Positions 46,464-55,984 of a stretch of 64,000 nt of DNA are shown piece after piece. Position numbers and translations under genes: made by a program. The notes beneath the pieces are model-generated. The model was given only the letters and a program-made list of their open reading frames with translations, was not told the DNA's origin and made no database searches. Source of the DNA: Daphnia pulex. Lineage: Eukaryota; Arthropoda; Branchiopoda; Diplostraca; Daphniidae. Position 1 is the stretch's first letter; each line of letters opens with the position of its first letter. Where the stretch lies: contig NC_060021.1 of the NCBI RefSeq assembly GCF_021134715.1, forward strand, positions 3,286,001-3,350,000, in the 5' to 3' direction.

Positions 46464-46639
46464 TGTTGAGCGGCAAAACCCACACCCGTCAGATGAGATG
46501 CTGTTTAGCATCCACCTCAACCCTTTTCTTGTTTATGTCAAGCTCGCTACTAGATTATTCTCGCTCTGTCTCTCCTGTCACTAAGAACCTGGTGTGTGGA
46601 ACTCAGCAACATGTGAAACTCTTTTATTCAAACTCAACA
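46464..46639 (+). repeat. 3' LTR of the Copia-type element
   Basis: The 176 bp repeat is nearly identical to 36115-36290, follows a purine tract and is followed by the AAAGC duplication. Antisense reading of this LTR adds spurious residues to the neighbouring Gypsy ORFs. Confidence 0.9.
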
Positions 46640-46644
46640 AAAGC

Positions 46645-48008
46645 CACCGGCTGGCCATCTTGCAATAACACTGCGCCAATGCCGATGGGCGAAGCATCCA
46701 CTGACACCACCAACGGTTTGGAAAGATCAAATAAACGTAAAACCGGCAACGAAGAAATGGCGGACTTGAGGGCATTTAAGGCTTGATCTTGTTGCGCGTC
46801 CCACACCCATGCCGCATCCTGCTTCAACATGTCACGAAGAGGTCGCGTTAGAACAGCCAAGTCTTTACAAAATTTGTCCAAGTACGTTACCATTCCAAGT
46901 AAGCGTATCAACCCGTTTTTGTCCGTAGGAGCCGGCATCTTCACAATAGCTTCCACTTTTTCAGGATCAGGCTTCAAAGATCCATTTCCGATCACATGAC
47001 CCAACCAGGGCAGATTCTGAACAAAGAATTGGCATTTCTTTAACTGCAACTTTAAATTCTTTTCTCGGCAACGTACCAGCACTCGGCGCAGATTACACTC
47101 CAGTTCCTCCATTGTTTCTCCCATCACCAAAAAGTCGTCGAAGTAAATCAGCACTCCGAGCAAATCGCCGAACAGCTCCGACATGGCCTGAAGGTAAACT
47201 TCGGGAGCCGAGGTGAGGCCAAACGGGAGCCGCAGGAAACGATATCTTCCTTTGGGTGTCGCCATGGTGCACAAATATGAAGAGCGGTCAGACAGGGGTA
47301 TTTGGTAAAAACCGGATGCAGCGTCAAGGCTACAAAAATACTTTGCCTTACCAATCTTTCCAAACAGCTGTTCCACCGTCGGTACCATGAAGTGTTGCCG
47401 CTGTATAGCCTTGTTCAAGTCAGATGGATCAAGACAGATACGGACGTCTCCATCAGGTTTTCCAACTACCAGCATTCTGCTCACCCACTCCGTCGGTTTG
47501 ACTACTGGAGCAATGATGTTGTCAGCAACCATCTGATCCAGTTTGTCGAACACCTTTTTCTCCAAACTAAACGGAATACGACCCGCCGCCGATACCACAG
47601 GATCCACATGATTAGGGCCAGTTGCCAGGCGTATTTCATGTTCAATTGGAAGCTTTCCAATGCCGTTGAACACGTCTGCAAACTCTTTCACGATTGGCGG
47701 CTGTAGTTGTGGCGGCGACACGGTGATGGAATGAATACGCTTGATGAGCTTCATTAACTTGCACGCCGGAAGCCCTAAGATGGCTGGTTGACCAGGTTCA
47801 TTAACCACCACAAATCGAAGCACATAAGCTACTCCACGGCGAACCACTTGTCCCCTGTACACGCCCAGAACATTCAGATAACCACCGTTTGCGCTGTAGT
47901 TTCTTACTCGAGGGCCAGGTTCTAAAGGAGCACCATTCGGGCACACACTCACATACAATTCATATGGCAACACATTACACGTAGCGCCCGAGTCAAGTTT
48001 AAAACGAA
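46645..48008 (-). pseudogene. Protease and reverse transcriptase of Gypsy element 2
   Basis: The minus-strand frame opens after a TGA near 48010 with ATIRFKLDSGATCNVLPYEL, the aspartic protease site. RT shows KPDGDVRICLDPSDLNK, FCSLDAASGFYQIPL, FLRLPFGLTSAPEVY and LIYFDDFLVMGE (intact catalytic YFDD). RNase H begins with LVVSVDASPIGIGAVLLQ and is cut by the Copia insertion at 46640. The frame differs from Gag, so either a programmed minus-one shift or a lost base lies near 48009. Confidence 0.88.
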
Positions 48009-49046
48009 TAGTTGCCTTTCATCGACCGCCATATCTTCATACCACTCGTCCACTTTTTCTTCTGTGCAGGTGAGTTGATGAGTGACGTAATCTTCTCCCA
48101 AGAATGCGTTGGCTCCTGTCAACTGGCCATCAAACTCTTCCTCCTCGACGGCGTGCAACTGCTGTTGCATAAAAGTTCCGCGTTGAGCAGGCCGCATTGT
48201 CGGTTGTCGGTTATCCGTCGGAGGTGCAGGTGGTGGCGCCATCTTACGAGGGTGTGACGTACCTTGTTGAGGTCTCCCATTCGGACACCTATTTGCAAAA
48301 TGGCCGACCTGCTGACACGCGAAGCACACCACTCTTGCTGCAGAACATTGATCTTTTCGATGACGTCTGCCACAATCCTGACAATTAACATACTGCTGCA
48401 TGTTCCCGCCAGGTTGACGCGACTTGTTGTAAGAGCTCATGCCCTGCTTTCCTTTTGGCTGGTTGTCCTGTAGGCGATGAACAGTAGACTCTCCTCGTGG
48501 CGCCATCTGGGTCAGTTTTGATGAAGCTGATTCACACGCGCGAACAATGTTGCAGGCCGCAGCCAACTTTAAGTCAGTTTCAAATAAAAGTTTTTCGCGC
48601 ACATGTTCACTGGCCACGCCCAAAACAATCTGGTCCCGCAACACTGACTCTATAACCGGGTCCGAACCATAATTGCACGACGTTACCATACTGCGTAACT
48701 CCATCAGCCACGTGTCGAAAGACTCACCCGGTTGCTGGTGACGACGATGAAAAAGGAAGCGATCAAATACTTCGCTTTTGAGGGGCTCAAAATACGTCGT
48801 GAATGCAGTTAACACTTCAGCAATCTTCTTTGCATTTGCCGCTGTCAACGGTAACGTCTCATAAATCTTGACTCCCTCTCTTCCAAGCAGGGACAACAGC
48901 ACTCCAATCAAAACTTCTTCATCCTTCTCGTCCTTACGCGTGGCTTTAATGTACCACTCAAACTGACGACGCCATTGTGCCCACTCCACGGCCAAATTAG
49001 GCGCCGTGAACGCAAACGGATCAGGGAACTTCAAGCCTTGGGCCAT
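48009..49046 (-). CDS. Gag of Gypsy element 2
   Basis: The ORF starts MAQGLKFPDPF and has a Gag-like helical N-terminal region (WAQWRRQFEWYIKAT, LHRRHQQ-type basic loop, SFDTWLMELRSM). Two zinc knuckles follow, CQDCGRRHRKDQC and CFACQQVGHFANRC, about residues 215-250. The reading frame runs through the protease region out of frame and stops at 47949. The ATG lies about 325 bp downstream of the 5' LTR. The product would form the particle and bind element RNA. Confidence 0.85.
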
Positions 49047-49372
49047 GGCTGCACAATTTCAAACGTCGGAAACACAAATAAACGATAACCAGGACACACA
49101 CGCAACAGAAAATGTTGAAATCAACCACGAGAGAGGACGGATGTTCTCGATTGGCCTGGATACAGTTTAGTTGAACCACGTGCGAAAAGGGATGCTTGAG
49201 ATACGAACGGATAGCGTTGACACGACAGAGCCGTAATTACCACGTAATTACCACGAATCACCCCACAACCAGGGCTAGGGAACGACAATTACCAGTTCCA
49301 ACTCAGTGTGAAACATCAAGAAACACACCACACGCGAGAAATTGAAAAATTACTCGAGCACTTCTGACACCA
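49047..49372 (-). other. Leader of Gypsy element 2 with primer-binding site
   Basis: Reading the minus strand, TGGTGTCAGAAGTGCTCGAG follows the 5' LTR and is the likely primer site. The remaining 300 bp to the Gag ATG is non-coding. Confidence 0.65.
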
Positions 49373-49484
49373 TGTTGTAGTCTTGGTAGTCTCTGTGTGT
49401 CTGTGTATTCTCTAGTGCCGCCTCGGTGGTCTCGACATGGAGGAGGGGAAGATGGGAGGCCACCTAGTGGTAGACTTTACAACA
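49373..49484 (-). repeat. 5' LTR of Gypsy element 2 (minus orientation)
   Basis: It looks identical to 33823-33934 and is followed on the plus strand by CCTAT at 49485-49489. Confidence 0.92.
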
Positions 49485-49489
49485 CCTAT

Positions 49490-49630
49490 TTAAGAAAAAT
49501 CAAAATGGCCGCCAAAATCAACAAATCTGGAACGACCAATTGGCCACCGCGGCAGCACTCGTTTCCCCCTACTAACCTGAGAGCGCATTTTGAGGACGAG
49601 CGTTTGAGCTAGCTCACCAGTTTCGTGTTG
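49490..49630 (-). repeat. Right KDZ inverted repeat, outer part
   Basis: The segment from TTAAGAAAAATC to CCAGTTTCGTGTTG is complementary to 24214-24354 and completes the right terminal inverted repeat. The AATTCGTG duplication follows at 49631-49638. Confidence 0.88.
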
Positions 49631-49671
49631 AATTCGTGAGATCGACTTAATCAGAGCCAATTCTGTCACGG

Positions 49672-50122
49672 GTAATGGTTATCATCAAAGGAGAATTCAC
49701 CAAGCAACGAGGTTTTTGGCTACAGATCTTTCGTTTGTAAACCAAAGTATAACGCTCATCGCGAGATTCAAAAGAGTCTGAAAAGGATTGACCACACCTT
49801 CACCAACGGAATTGAATATAAGTTCAATAATTGTGATACACACAACTATTGGCTGTTTATCATGGTAGGTTTCTTTAATTATCTCCTCTCCTATTCTTTT
49901 TTGGACTTACCCGTATTGGTATTTTTCTAATCAAACTTATTCACTTACCTTTTTGCAGGAAACTTCGATAATTGGTCCTGGTTGGGGAGGAGGGGAGTGC
50001 AGTTAAAGATGATGTACACTTCAGTACAACGAGAACCGAGAGTTCAAAGAAATAAAAAAGCTGGCCCAGAACGCCGACAACGTCAACAACGAGTTGCCCA
50101 ACAACGGGGTCGTGGTCAATAA
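49672..50122 (+). other. Possible two-exon gene fragment, unrecognised
   Basis: A plus-strand frame from 49672 to 49864 reads SNEVFGYRSFVCKPK, HREIQKSLKRIDHTF and CDTHNYWLFIM, ending at an ATG-GTAGGT donor. A TTTTTGCAG acceptor precedes a second open stretch whose alternative frame encodes EPRVQRNKKAGPERRQRQQR before TAA at 50122. The two frames do not join cleanly. I do not recognise a family, so this is only a candidate. Confidence 0.25.
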
Positions 50123-51483
50123 GTTTGGTTTAATGACACTACAGTTCTTTTTGGCCCATGTTCTCGTGCAACTGTAGTTAATTGCAAACTAATACAATGT
50201 CTGCTGCAGTGTCAGCGAATGAATAATAACCTGTGCTTTCTTTAACTAATAATCAATACAGTAGACTTCGAGAACTTCATTTTTAAGAAATTGATTATAT
50301 TGCTTGAAATCAATTTACCAACAGATTTTGGATTGTAAGTGAGGCCAAGGATTGTACTTCAATAACATTGTATCCCTGTGAAAAGAAACTATTTTTTTAA
50401 AAAAGGAGCCTGAATCGAAGTACATTCTTAAATTGCTTGGGATTACCTTGGATTTACGGTTCAGTCGGAAACACCCTTAAAGTTAAACAATTAGATATTG
50501 ATAAACAATACATATCTACATTAGTACATTGAACTTACATTGTGTTTAAGCTTGTTAAAAAGATGTTCGAATCGAATTATATGTTACGACTATGTTGCAC
50601 GAAAGAGCGTGAATGAACGATGTTGGATGAACTGAAACTAAAAAGTGATGTGATGTGTGAAGTGATGAAATTTGAAAGTGATGAAATGATTGTGCAATAT
50701 AGGGTTTTTATTGCAACACAGTTGCCTGTTACTGTACAAATATTATTATGTGTTTACAAATAATTTCAGAATTGTTGTGTCAAAGCAGTAGTTGATAATT
50801 TCTTGATGGAGCTGGGTCAAAGCTGCAAGTAAAGAAGTGCCATTAACAGTAAATTATATTAACGAGAATATCAACAGATTACCTGTGTGCAAGACGTCTA
50901 ATTCGCCCCGTTTGGCAACGCACCACGGACAAAGAAGCTTCCCCTCCCTATACGTTGCATTGTCTACTTTGCATAACCTTTTCTATCTTTTCTATCACTT
51001 ATTCTCAGTAAACTGTGTCGCTGGGACGTGTGTCTCTTAAACTAAACTTAAAACACTTTCCGTCTAGTCGCCTGGCATCCGGCTATTCACCTTCTCTCGA
51101 CTTGTCCCTTTCGTTTAATACGTGCCGGCTGGCACCTGACCCTCCATCTGTCAAGTCCCTTCCCAGTCTAATATCGTTAAATCGTGGCAAAGTCAGGAAT
51201 ACAAACTCAATTCGTGTTCCATTCAAACTCCCGTGTTTAGTCCCCTCTTTGTCTTAGCTTAAAGTAAACATTCGATGTAGCGACGGCACGGAGGCCTAAC
51301 ACAACCTGGACATCTTCATTCCGTAACTCATCAATCTGTAGGATACAAGGATTCATCGGTTGTTGTATCGGCGGCCGCCATCGTGATCAAGAAAAACCTT
51401 ATGTGCAAGTGCTGACGCGTAGCCTACCCTACCCTAACGCTGCCCCCTGGTGGCATGGTTTCTAAGTAGCTTTCTCATTGTCC
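50123..51483. other. Non-coding interval
   Basis: AT-rich sequence followed by a more mixed stretch from 50850. Short ORFs of 67-80 codons show no recognisable domain. I see no repeat structure or gene. Confidence 0.5.
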
Positions 51484-52380
51484 AACCAGAGCTATAGACT
51501 CCTGGTCGCTTCACGGCTGTGTTTGCTTCCCCATCCCCATCCCGGTTTTAGGTTAAAAGTAAGCCGATTTGGAAACTTTAAAAAGCGCCTCTAGTGAGTG
51601 TGTCAGCTACAACGTCCAGCTACTTTTGAGAGCCTAGATGGCTCTTTTTAACGTTTCCACTTCACAATTCTGACAGGTCCCGCCCTAAAATCTCTGAAAA
51701 TCGGCTTACCTTTACCTTAAACATGGTGTATTAGTATGGTGGGGGAACTTATGGTTGGAATCGGCTATCTCGGCTGAAGCCAGTGGTCGGCTATGATCAG
51801 CGCTGCCTGGTGGACAATTGGGTGAACTATGAGCTATAAACGGTTTGAAAATTTTCTAAGTCCGATTGCACTTTGCTTATGTCCTTATAAAGCTATAAAA
51901 TCGTAAAAAATGAGTCAATAACAGTAATTAAGTATTATTTTTCCAGCTTTAATTATTTTAAAATTAATAGAAAAAAATATGAAAAAAAAATAAGTGACGA
52001 GAATAAGAATCGAAGCTAAACCCTCTAGAGTCGTAGCATGCTACTCTAACCACTGCGTCAACCAGTTAATGTCTGTACCACAAAATGTTAAATATATATA
52101 CTATTTTACAGACGAATTATTTTACAAAAGATATGTATTTTGGTTCATAGAGGGCACCGACAATAGGTGACCAGCCCTGCAATTGGCTGTTAAGAATTTT
52201 TACTTTTCACTAAGCTCCGCCTCTTGTCCGGAAACTGGCTTCATTCGAGATAGCCATTCCAACAAAAGTTCCCCCACCATACTAATACACATGCCTTAAA
52301 ACCGAGATGAGGAAGCCAACACAGCCGTGAAGCGACCAGGAGTCTATAGCTCTGGTCTAACTGTGAAAAAAGTCAAAAGT
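51484..52380. mobile_element. Nested foldback/MITE cluster
   Basis: An outer inverted pair (51484-51557 with about 52303-52366) shares AGAGCTATAGACTCCTGGTC and GCTTCACGGCTGTGTT. Inside it, 51722-51776 and about 52242-52293 form a second inverted pair sharing GTGTATTAGTATGGTGGGGG and GGCTATCTCG, which defines a MITE of about 570 bp. The outer sequence also occurs at 23523-23600. There is no coding capacity, so these are non-autonomous DNA elements. Confidence 0.8.
52003..52075 (-). pseudogene. tRNA-like sequence inside the MITE
   Basis: On the minus strand, TTGACGCAGTGGTTAGAGTA resembles a tRNA D-arm and A box, and GCTTCGATTCT resembles a degenerate B box 25-30 bases later, at tRNA-like spacing. 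Stems are imperfect. It may be a decayed tRNA or a tRNA-derived SINE head. Confidence 0.4.
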
Positions 52381-52814
52381 TCTTTATTTGACTTTGTTTA
52401 TTTGAATTTGTTTTTTTACTCACAGAAAAATGAATCATAAATAAAAGCTCACTTTTCTGTGAGTAAAAAAACAAATTGTATTCTAAAAAATTCAAAAATG
52501 TAATCTGGCATCATGTTTTTATTTGTGTACTAGTCAGTCGTTCCTGTTTAGCACTACCCTCGGCAGTCTCGTTTGACGTTTAGTCGTTTAATGCTATTGT
52601 TGGAAAATTTTCACATTTGTGCAAAACCGTCCAAAACATTTTAGTTTAAAGTTTAGACTGCGGTTTAGGGTTTAGAGTTTAGACATTGGTATATACAATT
52701 ACTATACATTTTGAAAATTTAGACCAATCTAAACGTTTTTTACGAAAATGCAAGTGAATAAGTAATTTTGAACTTTGTGTTTTTGTAAAGTTGTCATGTT
52801 TTGATTTTGAAATT
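52381..52814. other. Non-coding, partly repeat-related
   Basis: The first 165 bp correspond to the inverted copy of 23350-23522. The rest is AT-rich with several GTTTAGA-type strings and no recognised gene. Confidence 0.5.
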
Positions 52815-52818
52815 GACA

Positions 52819-53797
52819 GATCCCAATGTTTTACGCATGTACGGACATTTTATGATGAAACTCGTATATTTACCTCATCTTGGAATTCGACGGAAATGGA
52901 GTAAATGTATTTGTATCTGAAACGCCAACCAAATGGTTGTTTTTCCTAACCACAGTTAATTTTTAAAAATAACAGAAACGTTAGTTCTGTGGAAAATTAA
53001 TTACCCCTATTTTTAGGACGGCCAATTACATGTCTCAGCTAGCTGATGCATTGATGTACTGTCACGCGCGGAAAGTAATCTACCGAGATATTAAGCCAGA
53101 AAATATTCTATTAGGGATTCGTAGAGAAATTAAAATAGCCGATTTTGGTTGGTCCGTACATGCTCCTTCGTCAAGGTAAAGTAAAATCTGATCGTTTAGC
53201 GTAAAACAAAAAAAAACTAAATTTTTTACGTTATTTTGTTTTTGTTCAATATCAACAACCATGTGCGGGACATTGGATTATTTAGCCCCCGAAATGGTAG
53301 AAGGGCGCTCTCATGACGAACGTGTAGATTTGTGGATTCTTGGTATTCTTTGGTACGAATTCTTAGTGGGATCACCCCCTTTTGAAGAGGAAAAGCGAGA
53401 TCTCACTTACCGCCGTATTTTCAACTATTAATTTTATCGCATAATTTGTCAATGTGAGAGGCATTCTAAGCGTTTACATTTTCCATGCCATGAATTCGTA
53501 TGGTAGAGTTGACTTAAAATTTCCAGCACATCTCTCTACTGAGAGAAAGACTAGATTACTAAATTACTCAAACCACGAGCAGTAACCAGGGGTCGTATCC
53601 CTCTAAGAAAATTACTTGAACATAGGTGGATTCTACAACACCTTCCAGACGAAGTTCGATCCAGGTAACATTTTTTTAAATTTTATTTTACATTCGTCAT
53701 AAAATATAATTGTGACGCATTACATGTGTTTTTAATTAGGTTAATTACTGACCTTCCAGATAATGCAACCCAACAAAGCATAAACTTTGATATTTAA
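52819..53797 (+). pseudogene. AURK: Aurora kinase pseudogene, unprocessed
   Basis: The plus strand holds several exon-like pieces of an Aurora Ser/Thr kinase, a mitotic regulator. After a TTGACAG acceptor, 52819-52900 encodes the hinge (PNVLRMYGHF, then TRIYLILEF with small shifts). 53015-53175 encodes [29 protein letters not shown] and [15 protein letters not shown], the catalytic loop and DFG region. 53264-53430 encodes [17 protein letters not shown] and [14 protein letters not shown]. 53510-53668 encodes VDLKFPAHLSTE, then in another frame LLKPRAVTRGR and WILQHLPDEVRSR, and a short C-terminal exon ends near 53797. The acceptor before 53264 is lost, frameshifts are present and the N-lobe is missing. 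Introns are retained. Confidence 0.85.
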
Positions 53798-54555
53798 TGG
53801 CAATCTACTAACCATAAATTTTTAAAGTAAAATTTTCAATTTGTAACTTCGATTCCCGATTGCTTTTATCTCTTCTCTCATTTATGTAATACAATAAATA
53901 ATTTTCATAAATGCTGCTCGCACTTAAGTTATTAGTGGCTTGGTTTATCATTTACGTTTTTACAGGAAATATTATGCAAATTTGTACTAAGTTCGTCAGT
54001 CGTCCTTTTACATCCTATTCTTCCTCTTTTCTATTACCCGTTACATCGTCCTTGTAAATGTTAAAGGATATAAATTTAAAAAGAATTTGAATTATTAACT
54101 ATGGAAAAAAACACAATTGAAATTTATTTAATTATTTTAAAATGACATTTATTTTTTAAGCATGTATAAATTAGCTGCTAACGACTAAAGTTGTTTTTAT
54201 TCATTGAATGAGTTCAAGAAATTCAGTAATTGAAAATTCCACGTCAACTTAATTAAAATTAATCAAAAACTAGATTGTCAATAGAGCATCAGTTGTGAAT
54301 TCCTTTCTATAACTGGCAGTAATGATTAGATTTGTAAGAAATTACGAGTGAGAATCCATTTTATTAATACGCTATTAATAAAATTGATTCTCTATTAATA
54401 ATAGCACAACAAACTACGCGGTAGGTACAACACCAGATAACTATGAAACAATCAAACAATAGATTTTACGAAGAATACTTCAAATGGTTGAGAAAAAACA
54501 GAATATCTTCACATGCTTCAAAGCACAACTGAGATGGGACAAAGCTTAATAATAT
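53798..54555. other. AT-rich non-coding interval
   Basis: The stretch is AT-rich (ATTAATAAAATTGATTCTCT palindrome-like strings near 54365) with poly(A)-signal-like sequences after the Aurora fragment. No gene is recognised. Confidence 0.5.
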
Positions 54556-54745
54556 GAAGGAGGAGACGTGGTAGTGGTTTAGTAGGTTGGCTCAGAGTAG
54601 TACTTCGGGGTTGCGGTGTAATAAACTTGAGCGGCAGTTGTGGTGGTGTAGTAGGTTGGCTCAGCGTAGTAATTGGGAGCCTCGGTGTAGTATACTGGAG
54701 CAGCAGTTGTGGTGGTGTAGTAAGTCGGCTCAGTGTAGTACTTCA
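54556..54745 (-). pseudogene. Tyr-rich cuticle-like protein fragment
   Basis: The minus strand encodes repeats such as KYYTEPTYYTTTTAAPVYYT, YYTEAPNYY and YYAEPTYYTTTTAAQ, ending TTTTSPPSYY and a stop near 54556. An earlier in-frame TAA follows the last EPTY. Secreted proteins with YYTEAP/YYTTT repeats form large families in Daphnia and relatives and are thought to be cuticle-related. The 5' part beyond 54745 is missing, so this is a fragment. Function is inferred from composition. Confidence 0.65.
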
Positions 54746-54902
54746 ACGTTACTTCCTACAGTAGTACCTAGTGTACTACGTCAACGCAACACTACACGGC
54801 CGAGAGAAAAGGCTGGCGTACGGCCAGCTGTGACAATCGGACTCGACGTATTTTTCAACAACTTGTCACCGCAACCACAAATATGGAACAGGGTCACATG
54901 AC

Positions 54903-55602
54903 TATGGAACGCCATAGGGACAAAAAATTAACTGCTCCAAAGTAAGCATTAATTTTTTGCTCTCCAAAAATAAGTGCTCAAAATTTAATGCTCTCTCGCA
55001 TCCGCCCTCTAGCGGGCGGTTCAAAATATTTCGCTATCAATGAAAATATTGACAATTGAATATCGATTAAAATCTAATTTTCGAATACATCAGCGTCGAT
55101 CAGCGTCTTGCCCCATCACCTCCGCCACCACCCTTCTGTCCTGTGATTTTTATCGTGTCTTTTTTATGATTCCATCTTTGTCGAAGTAATCTTCGTGACT
55201 AGTACTTCGTCGATACTTTTTCTTCTTCCCCAGCAGAAGTAACAATATTAGTCCTGACATGTTCCGATGTTCGGCATCGCCGGAATCCGGAATGGATGGA
55301 TGAGTGGATGACGGATTTCAGAATTCTCGGAAGACATAAGGGGTTGCCGGGTTGGCAAAGGTGATGAGGCAAGAAAAAGGGCAAGCATTCGAATTTAGAA
55401 ATCCCATAGTTAAGCTAAACATTGGATTTTAATCGATAGCTTCTAACTCCTCTCACAAGCAGGCGGAGAAACGAAATATTTTGAACCGCCCGCTAGAGGG
55501 CGGATGCGAGAGAGCACTAAATTTTGAGCACTTATTTTTGGAGAGCAAAAAATTAATGCTTACTTTGGAGCAGTTAATTTTTTGTCCCTATGGCGTTCCA
55601 TA
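54903..55602. mobile_element. 700 bp MITE with about 130 bp inverted repeats and TA ends
   Basis: The left end, TATGGAACGCCATAGGGACA to CAAAATATTTCG (54903-55032), is repeated inverted at 55473-55602. Notable shared strings are GCTCTCTCGCATCCGCCCTC and CTAGCGGGCGG. TA at both ends fits a Tc1/mariner-type duplication. The interior is non-coding; two small ORFs on opposite strands have no features. Confidence 0.85.
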
Positions 55603-55984
55603 CATGACGTACGGCGATTTACATATGTGTTGACACTGCAACAAATGAAAGCCTATAATACCGAACTGAGGTATTTTTGAAAATAATTTTTTGAACGAAA
55701 ATCCCGTTAGGCTGCACATTAACAGTGCCGGAACCACATGTTTTTTGAAAAAATTTACTTTATGAATCACTCCGCGCAGCTGGGTCAACAATTTCACGCA
55801 ATCCCACGTCATATCATAACATATTTTGTGTTTTATGTTGGAATCGGAAACAGCTGATCAGGTACGACTTTACTTTTTGAGAGGTGGCGGACTGGCAGGA
55901 TTATTGTTTCGCTGAAGCCAGTTGACTATATATACGGTACCTGCCGATAGTTTAGCCTTATCCAGCTCACATTACTTTGAACTC
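55603..55984. other. Non-coding interval
   Basis: The stretch continues the ACATGACGTACGGCGATTTA sequence after the MITE. A minus-strand ORF of 74 codons has no recognised domain. Confidence 0.45.

Larger units (their letters stand above)
36110..46644 (+). mobile_element. Copia-type LTR retrotransposon, mostly deleted, with AAAGC duplications
   Basis: Two 176 bp LTRs (36115-36290 and 46464-46639) read TGTTGAGCGG...CTCAACA and differ at about one position (TCTTCTG against TCTCCTG). The duplication AAAGC lies at 36110-36114 and 46640-46644. GGTTATGGGCCCAGG at 36291 matches the Copia-style primer site complementary to an internal part of initiator tRNA-Met. The purine tract TTTTGAGGGAGAG ends at 46463. 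Only a remnant of Copia RNase H remains (about 46118-46345). The interior also holds a DNA transposon (36899-44278) and a 65 bp tandem repeat. The element interrupts the RNase H of Gypsy element 2. Confidence 0.88.
33818..49489 (-). mobile_element. Ty3/Gypsy retrotransposon 2, with CCTAT duplications
   Basis: Two 112 bp LTRs (33823-33934 and 49373-49484) read TGTTGTA...TACAACA and look identical. The 5 bp duplication CCTAT lies at 33818-33822 and 49485-49489, and the empty site is preserved in the left KDZ repeat. The element is on the minus strand: the primer-binding site TGGTGTCAGAAGTG follows the right LTR, and the purine tract AAAGGGGGGAGA precedes the left LTR. Gag is at 49046-47949, protease and RT at 48005-46640, and RNase H, integrase and tail at 36109-34183. 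The gap is filled by the Copia element. The protein style recalls mag/CsRn1-like Gypsy elements, but the clade is inferred. Confidence 0.92.
24214..49630 (-). mobile_element. KDZ-type DNA transposon, host of all nested insertions
   Basis: The ends are inverted repeats of about 414 bp beginning CAACACG(G/A)AACTGGTGAGC, flanked by the 8 bp duplication AATTCGTG. Without the two Gypsy-type insertions (27160-32775 and 33823-49484 with their duplications), about 4.1 kb remains. That remnant holds a broken CxC-cluster gene (25808-27116) and two titin-like Ig exons (25301-25762). The catalytic transposase part is not visible, so the copy is non-autonomous. The two inverted repeats look nearly identical, so mobilisation in trans was probably recent. 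The assignment rests on the CxC/KDZ-like protein plus the 8 bp duplication. Confidence 0.75.

Noticed and set aside
46302-46520. ORF sharing its first residues with the integrase ORF at 36171
   Set aside because: The shared residues come from antisense reading of the two Copia LTRs, not from a gene family.
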